A stretch of DNA of 64,000 bases from Sphingomonadales bacterium UBA6174 (GTDB lineage Bacteria > Pseudomonadota > Alphaproteobacteria > Sphingomonadales > Sphingomonadaceae), in NCBI GenBank assembly GCA_002422945.1, contig DITW01000069.1:486-64485 (forward strand), given 5' to 3'. Positions 17,645 to 26,179 of this stretch are shown piece by piece. Each line of letters opens with the position of its first letter. The first letter of the stretch is position 1. Below the pieces are notes generated by a model. That model saw only the letters and a program-made list of their open reading frames with translations, was not told the DNA's origin and did not search any database. A program made the translations under genes and the position numbers.

Positions 17645-19260
17645 TCGACCGGGGCCATTTCGACTATGTGATTATCGGGGCCGGGTCGGCCGGATGCGTG
17701 CTGGCCAATCGCTTGAGCGCGGACCCGCGAGTGTCAATTTTGTTGCTGGAGGCCGGGCCTGTAGACCGCAATCCGTGGATTCATGTGCCATTGGGCTATG
17801 GGCGGTTGTTCAATCATCCGGTGCTGAATTGGGGTTATAAAACCCAACCGGAACCGCATCTCGCACATCGCCAGATTTCCCAGCCGCGCGGCAAGGTATT
17901 GGGCGGCAGTTCGTCGATCAACGGGCTGGTCTATATTCGGGGGCAGCGCGAGGATTTCGACGATTGGGCCAATGAAGGCGCAAACGGCTGGTCTTATGCC
18001 GAGATGCTGCCCTATTTCAAACGCTCGGAACGTCAGGCGCGTGGGGCGGATGATTGGCATGGGGTCGATGGCCCGCTGTCGGTGTCGGACCAATCGGAGC
18101 CGCATCTGTTGTGCGATGCCTATATCGCGGCGGCGGTGGAGGCGGGGCATCCGGCCAACCCCGATTTCAATGGCGCGGATCAGGAAGGCGCGGGCTATTT
18201 CCAGACGACCTCGCATCGCGGCAGGCGGTGCAGCGCGGCGGTAGCCTATCTGCGCCCGGCCCGGCATCGGCCCAATCTGACGATTGTCACCAATGCCCAT
18301 GCGCGCCGCATCCTGTTTGACGGGGCGCGGGCCATTGGCGTGGAATGGACATCGGGCGGGCAGTTGTTTTGCGCTTATGGTGGACGCGAGACGATCCTGT
18401 CGGCGGGCGCGATTAATACGCCGCAATTGCTGGAACTGTCCGGGATCGGCGATGGCCAGCGCTTGCAGTCCTTGGGTGTTGAGGTGGTTTACGACAATCC
18501 AGCGGTGGGCGAGAATTTGCAGGACCATATGCAGGTCCGCTGCGTATTTGAAACCAATCAAAAAGTGACGCTGAACGATGATATGGGGTCGCTGGCCCGC
18601 AAGATCCGGATGGTTGCGCGTTATGTGTTGCAGCGCAAGGGGCCGTTGACGGTATCGGCGGGCTATGCGGGCGGATTTTTCCGCACAACGGCTGCCAAGG
18701 ATATGCGCCCGGATATGGAGGTGCATTTCATCACGTTCAGCACGAACAAAATGGGCGACAGCCTCGATCCTTTTTCGGCGTTTACAGCGTCTTCCTGCCA
18801 ATTGCGCCCGACCAGTCGCGGCCATGTCCATGCCGTGTCGCCAGACCCGATGGTGCCCCCCGATATTCTGGCGAACTATCTCGCGACCGAGGAAGACCGC
18901 GCGACCAATATTGCCGGTCTTCGGCTTATCCGCAATATCATGGCGCAGCCTGCGATGGCCCGATATATCACGAATGAAAGGATGCCGGGGCCGGATTTGA
19001 CCAGCGATGATGCGTTGCTGGCCTATATCCGCCAGAACGCCGCGTCGCTTTATCATCCGACCTGCACCGCAGCGATTGGTCAGGTGGTCGATCCGCAGTT
19101 GCGCGTGATTGGGGTCGATGGCTTACGAGTGGTCGATGCGTCGGTGATGCCATCGGTGGTATCCGGTAATTGCAATGCGGCGATCATCGCCATCGCCGAA
19201 CGGGCCGCTGATTTGATCCTCGGTGGCCCTATGTTGGAAAAGGAAATGGCCAATGGCTGA
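17641..19260 (+). CDS. GMC-family oxidoreductase (choline dehydrogenase-like)
   Basis: A 539-aa FAD enzyme that oxidises a primary or secondary alcohol to the carbonyl. The ADP-binding motif is GAGSAGCVLANRLS (residue 11 on). GMC signature 1 is RGKVLGGSSSINGLVYIRG near residue 82 and signature 2 is SAGAINTPQLLELSGIG. The C-terminal catalytic His region is YHPTCTAAIG, followed by VVDASVMPSVVSGN. No signal peptide, so cytoplasmic. ATGA overlap with the gene before. The pairing with an aldehyde dehydrogenase next door suggests alcohol to aldehyde to acid. Confidence 0.92.
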   Translation: MIDRGHFDYVIIGAGSAGCVLANRLSADPRVSILLLEAGPVDRNPWIHVPLGYGRLFNHPVLNWGYKTQPEPHLAHRQISQPRGKVLGGSSSINGLVYIRGQREDFDDWANEGANGWSYAEMLPYFKRSERQARGADDWHGVDGPLSVSDQSEPHLLCDAYIAAAVEAGHPANPDFNGADQEGAGYFQTTSHRGRRCSAAVAYLRPARHRPNLTIVTNAHARRILFDGARAIGVEWTSGGQLFCAYGGRETILSAGAINTPQLLELSGIGDGQRLQSLGVEVVYDNPAVGENLQDHMQVRCVFETNQKVTLNDDMGSLARKIRMVARYVLQRKGPLTVSAGYAGGFFRTTAAKDMRPDMEVHFITFSTNKMGDSLDPFSAFTASSCQLRPTSRGHVHAVSPDPMVPPDILANYLATEEDRATNIAGLRLIRNIMAQPAMARYITNERMPGPDLTSDDALLAYIRQNAASLYHPTCTAAIGQVVDPQLRVIGVDGLRVVDASVMPSVVSGNCNAAIIAIAERAADLILGGPMLEKEMANG

Positions 19261-20692
19261 ACAATATACGCGCCTTGAGATGGTCATTGATGGCCGCTTT
19301 ATCATGGCCGGAGCCAATCGTATTTCAGAGCCGGTGATGAACCCGGCAACGGGCGCGGTGCTGGGTGAATTACCGCATGCGACCGCGCAGGAATTGATCG
19401 AGGCGGCGGATGCGGCTGTGGCGGCATTCCCGGCGTGGCGGGCGACATCGCCTTATGATCGCGCGATCATCCTGCGCAAGACGGCAACGATCCTGCGGGA
19501 ACGCGCGGATCATATCGCGCAGGTCCTGACGCTTGAACAAGGCAAGACATTAAGTGAGGCGCAGGCGGAACTGGCGCATGCCATCGACTTGTTTGACTGG
19601 TTCGCGGAAGAGGGACGACGCGCTTATGGCCGGATCATTCCGGGTCGTTCGCTCCAGATCCAACAGGCGGCGATGTTGCGCCCGGTTGGCCCTGCGGCGG
19701 TGTTTACGCCTTGGAATTTCCCGGCGCTGACCCCCGCGCGCAAGCTGGCGGCCGGTTTGGCGGCGGGTTGCACCTTGGTGTTGAAGGCCTCCGAGGAAAC
19801 GCCGGGAACTGCCGTGGAAATCGTGCGCGCGCTGCATGATGCGGGCCTGCCAAAGGGCTGCGCCAATCTGGTCTTTGGCGTACCGTCCGATGTGTCCGAG
19901 AGCCTGCTCTCCCATCCCGGTATTCGCAAGATCTCGTTCACCGGATCGACCCCGGTCGGCAAGCATTTGATGAAGCTCGCGGCAGAGAGCGTTAAGCGCA
20001 CGACGATGGAGTTGGGCGGCAATGCGCCGGTCATCGTCTTTGCCGATGCCGATTATGATCTGGCGCTGTCGTCGTTGGTCGCGGGCAAATTCCGCAACGC
20101 CGGTCAGGTCTGCATCTCGCCCTCGCGCTTCTTTGTCCATGAAAGCCTGTATGATCGGTTCGTGCAGGATTTTGCCGACCGGGCAGGGGCGCTCGCGCTT
20201 GGCAATGGGCTGGATCGCCAAGTGCAGATGGGTCCGCTCGCGAATGATCGGCGGCTGGAGGCGATGGAGCGCATTGTCGCGGATGCCGCCGCCGGTGGCG
20301 CGAAAATCCTTGCCGGTGGGGGACGGGTCGCCGGACAGGGTTCGTTTTTCGCGCCAACGGTGATGACGGATGTGTCATCACAGGCCGCGTTGATGTGCGA
20401 TGAAACTTTCGGGCCAATCGTCCCGGTGACGCCATTTGCGGACAATGCAGAGGTGTTTGCGCGCGCGAATGCAGTCGATGCGGGCTTGGCGGGCTATGTC
20501 TTTACCCAGTCGATTGCCAATGCACGGGCGGCGTCCGAGGCGGTGGAGGTCGGCATGTTGGGGATCAACACTTTGGCGGTCTCGACCCCTGAAACGCCCT
20601 TTGGCGGGGTGAAGCAGAGCGGCCATGGCGCGGAAGGCGGGATCGAAGGCTTACACGCGTTCATGGAAACGCGGCTGATCGTGCAGGCCTGA
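19253..20692 (+). CDS. NAD(P)-dependent aldehyde dehydrogenase, succinate-semialdehyde type
   Basis: A 479-aa ALDH closest in outline to GabD. Motifs are NPATGAVLGE, TPWNFPALTPARKLA, KASEETPGTA, the general-base Glu in TMELGGNAPVIVF and the catalytic Cys in NAGQVCISPSRFF. The C-terminal PFGGVKQSGHGAEGG also fits. I start it at ATG 19253, which overlaps the GMC stop by 8 bases and is preceded by AAGGAAA. Last gene of the operon. It presumably oxidises the aldehyde made by the GMC enzyme; calling it gabD would over-interpret. Confidence 0.9.
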   Translation: MAEQYTRLEMVIDGRFIMAGANRISEPVMNPATGAVLGELPHATAQELIEAADAAVAAFPAWRATSPYDRAIILRKTATILRERADHIAQVLTLEQGKTLSEAQAELAHAIDLFDWFAEEGRRAYGRIIPGRSLQIQQAAMLRPVGPAAVFTPWNFPALTPARKLAAGLAAGCTLVLKASEETPGTAVEIVRALHDAGLPKGCANLVFGVPSDVSESLLSHPGIRKISFTGSTPVGKHLMKLAAESVKRTTMELGGNAPVIVFADADYDLALSSLVAGKFRNAGQVCISPSRFFVHESLYDRFVQDFADRAGALALGNGLDRQVQMGPLANDRRLEAMERIVADAAAGGAKILAGGGRVAGQGSFFAPTVMTDVSSQAALMCDETFGPIVPVTPFADNAEVFARANAVDAGLAGYVFTQSIANARAASEAVEVGMLGINTLAVSTPETPFGGVKQSGHGAEGGIEGLHAFMETRLIVQA

Positions 20693-20693
20693 T

Positions 20694-21731
20694 TTATCGG
20701 GGCGCTGGCCCGGTACTCGCCCGCACTATTAACTCAACTGGCAACTCAACCGGTAGCGATTGATGTGCAGGCGTCGGTTCGCCCTGCAGGGTCGCGAGCA
20801 GGCTTGCGGCAGCGACCCGTGCCATTTCCACCACCGGGGTGCGGACGGTCGTTAACGCGGGCGTCAGCATCGCGGAGATGTCGATATCGTCAAAGCCGGT
20901 GACGGACAGTTGCGCCGGAATAGCGACACCGGCAAGGGCGGCGGCATGGAGCACGCCCGCCGCGATGGTGTCGGTGGCACAGACCAATGCGGTCGCGCCA
21001 TCGCTGGCCTGTTGCCAGCGGGCGAAACCTTCTTGGCCGCCCGCGATATGCAAAGGCACGTGATGGACGGAGGTAACGGTTATGTCGTGCCGTGCGGCGG
21101 CCTCGCGCAGGCTGGCAATGCGGGCGGCGGCGCGTTCATTGCTGTCGGGCGCGCCGCTCAGCATCGCGATGCGGCGATGGCCGAGTGTGGCGAGATGTTC
21201 GACGATCATCGTCATCGCGTCGAGATTGGAAAATCCGATGTCCGTTGCCCGCGGTTGCGCTTGCACCGACCATGTGACGACCGTCGGGATGCCCGCGCGC
21301 TTCAAGATATTCTGGGCCTCGGCCTCCTGATCGGACCCGATCAGGACGATGCCATCGGCCCGCCTGCGCACCAGCCGTTCAATATATTTGGTTTCCGCCG
21401 CGCGGTCATATTCATGGGCGAGCACGAACAATGTATAGCCCTTGGCAGCCAGTTCCTTTTGCAGGTGATGGACAAAGGTCGCGAAAATCGGGTTGTTGAT
21501 CGTTGGCAGCACCACCCCGATTGACAAGGTGCGGCGGCTCGCGAGCGCGCGACCGCTTTCATCCGGGATATATTGCAGCGCCTCTGCCGCTGCCTTGACG
21601 GCCTGAAGCGTCTTGGGTTTGACGGCATCGGGATGGGACATGGCGCGCGAGGCACTACCCAGCGAAACCCCGGCCAGTTTCGCCACATCGGCAAGGCGCG
21701 GTCGCGAATGTCCATTCGGCTTTATTGGCAT
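20694..21731 (-). CDS. LacI-family transcriptional regulator
   Basis: A 345-aa repressor. The N-terminal helix-turn-helix RLADVAKLAGVSLGSASRAM (residues about 11-31) is followed by the hinge and a periplasmic-binding-protein-like sensor domain (SIGVVLPTINNPIFATFVHHLQ, DGIVLIGS, TGFDDIDISAMLTPALTTV). The stop lies one base beyond the converging ALDH stop. By position and operator type it is the likely regulator of the 14.4-20.7 kb genes. No clear ribosome site precedes ATG 21731, and an operator-like sequence overlaps that region, suggesting autoregulation. Confidence 0.93.
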   Translation of the reverse strand: MPIKPNGHSRPRLADVAKLAGVSLGSASRAMSHPDAVKPKTLQAVKAAAEALQYIPDESGRALASRRTLSIGVVLPTINNPIFATFVHHLQKELAAKGYTLFVLAHEYDRAAETKYIERLVRRRADGIVLIGSDQEAEAQNILKRAGIPTVVTWSVQAQPRATDIGFSNLDAMTMIVEHLATLGHRRIAMLSGAPDSNERAAARIASLREAAARHDITVTSVHHVPLHIAGGQEGFARWQQASDGATALVCATDTIAAGVLHAAALAGVAIPAQLSVTGFDDIDISAMLTPALTTVRTPVVEMARVAAASLLATLQGEPTPAHQSLPVELPVELIVRASTGPAPR

Positions 21732-21743
21732 AGAAGCGTTCTA
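21731..21743. promoter_or_regulatory. Degenerate operator at the lacI start (candidate)
   Basis: TAGAA-GCG-TTCTA is a 13-base interrupted palindrome abutting the lacI start codon. It resembles the GAAGCGCTTC core with one base missing from the centre. It may mediate autoregulation, but the match is imperfect. Confidence 0.4.
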
Positions 21744-21829
21744 GCAGAGTCGAGATATGGTGATAGTGCAATATTGTTGTGATTTGCGCGTAGATGTGTT
21801 GTGGTCCTTATCAAGATAAGGATCGCATC

Positions 21830-22603
21830 ATGATTGCTCATTCAGACATTCGTCCACCTTCGCTCTTGCTGACGGGGATGGAGTTTATGCGAACCTCCAT
21901 GGAATCTGTGAGCTTGGCGCTGTATTTGCCATTTCTCGCCAATATGCCGAACGGCGATGGCCATCCGGTGTTGGTGTTGCCGGGCTTTGCGACCAGCGAT
22001 AGCTCCACCGTGTTGCTGCGCAACTTCCTGTCCGCCAAGGGCTATGATGTCCAGCCTTGGGGGCTGGGGCGGAATTTCGATCATCGCACCATCGGCTATA
22101 ATGGCGAACGCGTGGCGCATCAGCTGGACCGCATTCTGGATAGCACCGGACGCAAGGCCAGCTTGATCGGCTGGAGCCTTGGCGGCGTGATCGCACGGGA
22201 GGCGGCGCGGCGCGATCCGCATGCCGTGCGTCAGGTCATCACGCTCGGCAGCCCCTTTGGCGGCAATCCGCATGCGACGAACGTCAAGCTCATCTATGAA
22301 TTGTTGAGCGGTAATGAGGTCGGGAGCGAACATCTCGATGAACGTTATCGCACCGGCAGCCTGCCGCTCGAAGTGCCGTCGACGGCGGTGTATAGCAAAA
22401 CCGACGGGATCGCCGCATGGGAGAATTGCATCGCGCACCCGCATGAACTGACCGAAAATGTCGAGGTGCATTCCAGCCATTTCGGCTTGGTCGTCCATCC
22501 GGCGGTGTATCACATCATCGCAGATCGTTTGGCGCAGCCAGAGGGCGAATGGGCGCCTTATGAGGTGCCGATGGCGCCGTCGCCAACGCCTTTTATCTGG
22601 TGA
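21830..22603 (+). CDS. Alpha/beta hydrolase, triacylglycerol lipase-like esterase
   Basis: A 257-aa alpha/beta hydrolase. It has an oxyanion strand VLVLPGFATSDSS, the nucleophile elbow GWSLGGVIAR near residue 123, and LGSPFGG typical of PGAP1/lipase-like esterases. A C-terminal His lies in VHSSHFGLVVHP. No signal peptide. ATG 21830 has AAGGA nine bases before; the longer frame upstream is cysteine-rich and unsupported. It converges on the GNAT-phaC-phaE operon, so a link to polyester turnover is possible but unproven. Confidence 0.82.
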   Translation: MIAHSDIRPPSLLLTGMEFMRTSMESVSLALYLPFLANMPNGDGHPVLVLPGFATSDSSTVLLRNFLSAKGYDVQPWGLGRNFDHRTIGYNGERVAHQLDRILDSTGRKASLIGWSLGGVIAREAARRDPHAVRQVITLGSPFGGNPHATNVKLIYELLSGNEVGSEHLDERYRTGSLPLEVPSTAVYSKTDGIAAWENCIAHPHELTENVEVHSSHFGLVVHPAVYHIIADRLAQPEGEWAPYEVPMAPSPTPFIW

Positions 22604-22610
22604 TGGCAGG

Positions 22611-22636
22611 CCGGGGCCGAGGCATTTTTGCCCCGG
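22611..22636. terminator. GC-rich hairpin between the hydrolase and GNAT genes
   Basis: CCGGGGC (22611-22617) pairs with GCCCCGG (22630-22636) over a 12-base loop, between two converging genes. No T-tract, so terminator strength is uncertain. Confidence 0.45.
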
Positions 22637-22648
22637 ACCCGACAGTAC

Positions 22649-23239
22649 TTATTCTTCCGGCGAACCATAGATTGTGCGCTGGGAGGCAGCGCGTTCGAGG
22701 TTCAGGCTGAACACCACAAGGTCGCTCAGATTGCCGCTGGAGGGATCGCGGACATGGTCGCGTAGCAGCGCTTCCGGCACGAAACCTTCATCCTCGAACA
22801 TCGAGATTCCGGCGAATTGATCGGGCGTCATGCTGGCCGTCACCTTGGTCAGTGACATATCGGCGGCGAGCGTGAGCAATTCCTTGAGTAGGATACGCCC
22901 AAGGCCCGAACCACGGGCATCGGGGCTGATCAGGATGCGGATGTCGCCGACATGCATCGACCAGCTCAATTCATCGCGGGCAAGCGCCGCGCAACCGATG
23001 ATTTTACCATTCGATACAGCGAAAATCGTCCGCAGCATGTCGCGTTCATGCTGGGTGATCCAGGCGGCGACGACCTTGGGATTGCGGATGTCGCGGCGCA
23101 GGAACAATAGGTCATGCTTTGGCACGCCTTGCGCGAAGGCAAGAATCGCCTCGGCATCGTCCTCGGCCAGAAAGCGCAGTTGGATTTCGGCGTCCCCGCT
23201 TTGAATTTTATAGGGAATGCGCGTGGTCGATTGGGTCAA
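22649..23239 (-). CDS. GNAT-family N-acetyltransferase
   Basis: A GNAT-fold acetyltransferase of about 196 aa. The acetyl-CoA loop is ISPDARGSGLGRILLKEL (motif A), preceded by strand 4 (MHVGDIRILI) and followed by FEDEGFVPEALLRDHV. I start it at TTG 23239: GGGGAGAG lies six bases upstream, and TTGA overlaps the phaC stop exactly. It is thus the third cistron of the phaE-phaC operon. Acceptor substrate unknown. Confidence 0.82.
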   Translation of the reverse strand: MTQSTTRIPYKIQSGDAEIQLRFLAEDDAEAILAFAQGVPKHDLLFLRRDIRNPKVVAAWITQHERDMLRTIFAVSNGKIIGCAALARDELSWSMHVGDIRILISPDARGSGLGRILLKELLTLAADMSLTKVTASMTPDQFAGISMFEDEGFVPEALLRDHVRDPSSGNLSDLVVFSLNLERAASQRTIYGSPEE

Positions 23240-24315
23240 CAGGATCTCTCCCCAAGCCAGTTGTTGATGGAGGGCCAAACCCGTTTGACGGCGCCGGGGC
23301 CGGAAACGACGCTGACATGGCCGCCCTTGGTGACGATTTCTTCCTTATCGGTCGATGCGATCAATTCCATGATCGGATGCGCGACGGGGAAGGGCACGAC
23401 ATGGTCGTGCTGGGCGATGACGCTGATTGTCGGGACCTTGATGTCGCGCAGATCGACCTTGCGGCCACCGATGACCAGTTCATTCTTGCACAAGGCATTG
23501 GCCCACATCAGGTCTTTGACGATCTGGCGGAAAAATTCGCCGGGTAGCGCCAGTGTTTCCGCCGCCCAACGGTCGAACATGCGGTACGACCGGACGTAAT
23601 TGTCATCGAGCATGTTGGTCCACAGATGCAGCACTCCCGCTGTGCGGTTGGCCGGTCGCATCATATCGAACGCACTCAATATCATGTCGGGCGGAATATT
23701 GCCGATCCGGTCGACGACATCGTCGACATCGAAATAATCCGGGTTCGCCCAGTTTTTGAACAGGGTCATGCCGGTAAAATCAACCGGCGTCGTGAACAGC
23801 ACGAGATTGCGGACATGCGTGCCGCCATCCAACGCGGCATAGATCAACGCCAGCGTGCCGCCCATGCAATAGCCGAGCAAACTCACCTGCGACTGGCCGG
23901 TAATAGCCTCGACCTTGGCGACGCTTTCGGTGATGAAATCGAAGACATAATCTTCGATTTTCAGGTGCTTTTCATTGTTTCGCGGTGGATTCCAGTCGAT
24001 CATGAAAATGTCGAAGCCTTGGCCGAGCAGGAATTCGACAAAGCTTTGCTGAGGCGCGAGATCAAAGATATAGCCCCGGTTGCTGGGCGGGGAGACGATC
24101 AGCACGGGCGTGCGATAGACCTCACTCTCCACCGCGCGATAATGATAGAGCGAAAATGTGCCGCGCCGGATGAGTTCTTCCCGCGCCATTGCGCCCACGC
24201 GCTGTTTGGGCGCGGTGAGGAATTCCAGTCCCTTGATGTTGCGCTGGATCGCCCGCTCAACCTCGCGGCGGACCTGATCGGCAACATCTTCTTCTAAGGG
24301 CGCTTGGTCGGTCAT
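23236..24315 (-). CDS. phaC: Class III polyhydroxyalkanoate synthase subunit PhaC
   Basis: Polymerises 3-hydroxyacyl-CoA into intracellular polyester granules. The 359-aa length fits class III (class I and II are near 560-600). The lipase-box cysteine lies in LLGYCMGGTLAL at residue 150, with Asp in AQHDHVVPFP (about 305) and His in KGGHVSVVSG (about 335), close to the positions I recall for the Allochromatium enzyme. IDWNPP and MIDW-type family segments are also present. Its ATG overlaps the stop of the upstream PhaE-like gene (ATGA). A class III enzyme should need that partner. Confidence 0.92.
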   Translation of the reverse strand: MTDQAPLEEDVADQVRREVERAIQRNIKGLEFLTAPKQRVGAMAREELIRRGTFSLYHYRAVESEVYRTPVLIVSPPSNRGYIFDLAPQQSFVEFLLGQGFDIFMIDWNPPRNNEKHLKIEDYVFDFITESVAKVEAITGQSQVSLLGYCMGGTLALIYAALDGGTHVRNLVLFTTPVDFTGMTLFKNWANPDYFDVDDVVDRIGNIPPDMILSAFDMMRPANRTAGVLHLWTNMLDDNYVRSYRMFDRWAAETLALPGEFFRQIVKDLMWANALCKNELVIGGRKVDLRDIKVPTISVIAQHDHVVPFPVAHPIMELIASTDKEEIVTKGGHVSVVSGPGAVKRVWPSINNWLGERSC

Positions 24316-24683
24316 GAGGCCTTCTTAGCGGGCTTTCTGGTCCGGGCAGGCGCGGGGGCATCAGCCTGCGACGCCGAGGTGGCGGCGCCATTATTGGCCA
24401 GCATCTGCGCAATGCGGTCGAGGCTCTCTTCGATCCGGTCGAGCCGGTCATTGATCTCGCCGATCTTGGACAGGCTCGGCACGTGCATCGTTTTCAGCAG
24501 CTTATCCATATAATCGGAAAATTGCTTTTGCGCGACGAGTGAGACTTTGGAGGTTTCGTTCATCATTGCGCTGAATTCTTCGCGCTGGCTGATCTTGGTG
24601 GAAAAATCGTTGATCTGATGTTCCCATTTGGTCACCAGCTTCTGCCATTCGGCTATAGGGTTGAATGACTTTCCCGACTCCAT
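24312..24683 (-). CDS. Short PhaE-like PHA synthase partner
   Basis: A 123-aa mostly helical protein just upstream of phaC and overlapping it by ATGA. The C-terminal helix VPSLSKIGEINDRLDRIEESLDRI resembles the C-terminal segment of PhaE (PHA synthase subunit). The N-terminal half (FNPIAEWQKLVTKWEHQINDF) recalls granule-associated helices. It ends in an Ala/Pro/Lys tail. PhaE of purple sulfur bacteria is near 360 aa, so this is about a third of that length and closer to PhaR in size. Assignment rests on position and the helix pattern. Confidence 0.72.
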   Translation of the reverse strand: MESGKSFNPIAEWQKLVTKWEHQINDFSTKISQREEFSAMMNETSKVSLVAQKQFSDYMDKLLKTMHVPSLSKIGEINDRLDRIEESLDRIAQMLANNGAATSASQADAPAPARTRKPAKKAS

Positions 24684-24793
24684 GCGAAGATCCTTCCAAT
24701 TGTGATCAGCATCATCTGTGCGCTGTTTGGACCAAGTTAGAAACTATAAAGAAATTAATAAAAGCTCAGGCTTTTGCCAGTTCCGCGATCGCG

Positions 24794-24817
24794 GCGGGGC
24801 GTTACTATTCGCCCCGC
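24794..24817 (-). terminator. Hairpin downstream of the SDR at 24825
   Basis: A perfect 8-bp GC stem (GCGGGGCG with CGCCCCGC) has an 8-base loop, 8 bases past the SDR stop on the minus strand. No strong T-tract. It separates the catabolic gene string from the phaE leader. Confidence 0.6.
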
Positions 24818-24824
24818 AAGCACA

Positions 24825-25598
24825 TCAGGTGTTCGCCTGCCCGCCATCGACATGCAGCGCACCCGCATGGGTGTAACGCGCCGCGCGCGAGGCGAGGAAC
24901 ACGACCGCATCGGCCACTTCCGCCGGTTCGACCATGCGGCCCATTGGGTGGCCTGCGCCGATCCCGGCTTTCAGTTCATCCTTGTCGCGGCCTGTCAGCT
25001 CGACATAGCGCGCCACGATCGAATCCATCATGTCGGATGCGACCGCGCCCGGGTGGACAGCGTTGACGCGCACCGGCATGCCCAAGGTCGAAAATTCGAG
25101 CGCGGTGGCGCGGGTGAACATCGATACGGCGGCCTTGGTCGCGCAATAGCAGGCGTTTAAGGCGGCGGGCTTGTCGGCGGCGCCAGAGGCGATGTTGATG
25201 ATCGCCGATCCGCCTTCGCGCTTGGCCCCGCTTTCGGCCAGCAGTGCCGATGCGACCTGCGTGCCGAGAAATACGCCCGCGACATTGATGTCAAAGGCGC
25301 GACGGAAATCGGCCAGGGGCATCGTGTCGATCCGGTCGGTCGGCGCGATCCCGGCGTTGTTCACCAGAATATCTAGCCGCCCATATTTGGCGCGCACGTC
25401 ATCGATTACGCGCCGCCAATCCTGTTCGTTCGTCACATCAAGCGCATGCCAATCGAGACCTGCCTCGGGCGCACCCACCGCCATGTCGGTGGCGATGACC
25501 TGCACACCCTCCGCGCGGAGGGCCGTGCAAATCGCCTGTCCGATATTGCCTTTTGCGCCAGTAACCAGCGCCACCGCGCCATTCAGACCAAGATCCAT
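24825..25598 (-). CDS. Short-chain dehydrogenase/reductase (SDR)
   Basis: A classical 257-aa SDR: TGAKGNIGQAI, NNAGIAPTDRI, INIASG, YCATKAAV, HPGAVASDM and ALHVDGGQ. The Asp in VIATDM favours NAD(H). It is the nearest relative in the window of the SDR at 15178-15963, sharing the TGAxGNIGxAI start and the IINIASGAADKPAA segment. Last gene of the long minus-strand gene string. AAAGGA precedes its ATG. Substrate unknown. Confidence 0.88.
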   Translation of the reverse strand: MDLGLNGAVALVTGAKGNIGQAICTALRAEGVQVIATDMAVGAPEAGLDWHALDVTNEQDWRRVIDDVRAKYGRLDILVNNAGIAPTDRIDTMPLADFRRAFDINVAGVFLGTQVASALLAESGAKREGGSAIINIASGAADKPAALNACYCATKAAVSMFTRATALEFSTLGMPVRVNAVHPGAVASDMMDSIVARYVELTGRDKDELKAGIGAGHPMGRMVEPAEVADAVVFLASRAARYTHAGALHVDGGQANT

Positions 25599-25638
25599 TG
25601 TCTATCCTTTATGCTGGCGGCGCGGTTGCGTCCGATAT

Positions 25639-26172
25639 TCAGTGCGATGCGGCCGTTTTCGGTGCGTGAGGATGGCTGGGCGAGAGATCGTCCGCCATGA
25701 TCACCGGTCCGTCACGGTCGTCGCTGTCGCGTTGGCGGCTGTCGATCAGGTTGAGCAGATAGGTGAGGCTCGACAGCCGCCACACATCGCCGCGCCGTTC
25801 TGCGGTGAAAAGATAGCGACCCCAGAAAGTGTCATCGACCCCGCCACCGTCATTGTCGGTGCGCGTGACGATAACCGAACAGGCATCTGCCCGAGCTTGA
25901 TCGCCATTAAGGTGAATGCGCGGCATGCCGAACATATGCAGGCGGCGGCGATAGCTTTCTTCCAGTGCGACAATCACCGGCATGACGGTCGTCTGATCGC
26001 CCTTGCAAAAGCCATAATCCAAGATGGCATCAGGCCAGAAAATCCGATCCATCGCCTGCCAGTCAGCCCAGTCGACTGCATCGGTATAGGCAGACAGCAG
26101 GTCGCGAATGTCGGATTCGGCGAATAACCGCCGAACCCGAACCAGCTCATCTTGCGTCAATATGTTGGTCAT
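25639..26172 (-). CDS. SnoaL/NTF2-like protein
   Basis: About 177 aa with the cone-shaped NTF2/SnoaL-like pattern: a helix (DIRDLLSAYTDAVDWADWQAMDRIFWPDAILDYG), then beta strands ending GRYLFTAERRGDVWRLSSLTY. Proteins of this fold include small isomerases, dehydratases and ring-hydroxylating oxygenase small subunits. Here it could be a pathway isomerase or hydratase. The last 25 residues are polar. ATG 26172 lies 7 bases beyond the stop of the preceding reductase gene, so cotranscription is likely. Confidence 0.72.
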   Translation of the reverse strand: MTNILTQDELVRVRRLFAESDIRDLLSAYTDAVDWADWQAMDRIFWPDAILDYGFCKGDQTTVMPVIVALEESYRRRLHMFGMPRIHLNGDQARADACSVIVTRTDNDGGGVDDTFWGRYLFTAERRGDVWRLSSLTYLLNLIDSRQRDSDDRDGPVIMADDLSPSHPHAPKTAASH

Positions 26173-26179
26173 CTGACAA

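Noticed and set aside
17734..19056. A 440-codon minus-strand frame opposite the GMC oxidoreductase
   Set aside because: No family motifs, no ribosome site, and the plus-strand gene fills the same bases with clear signatures.
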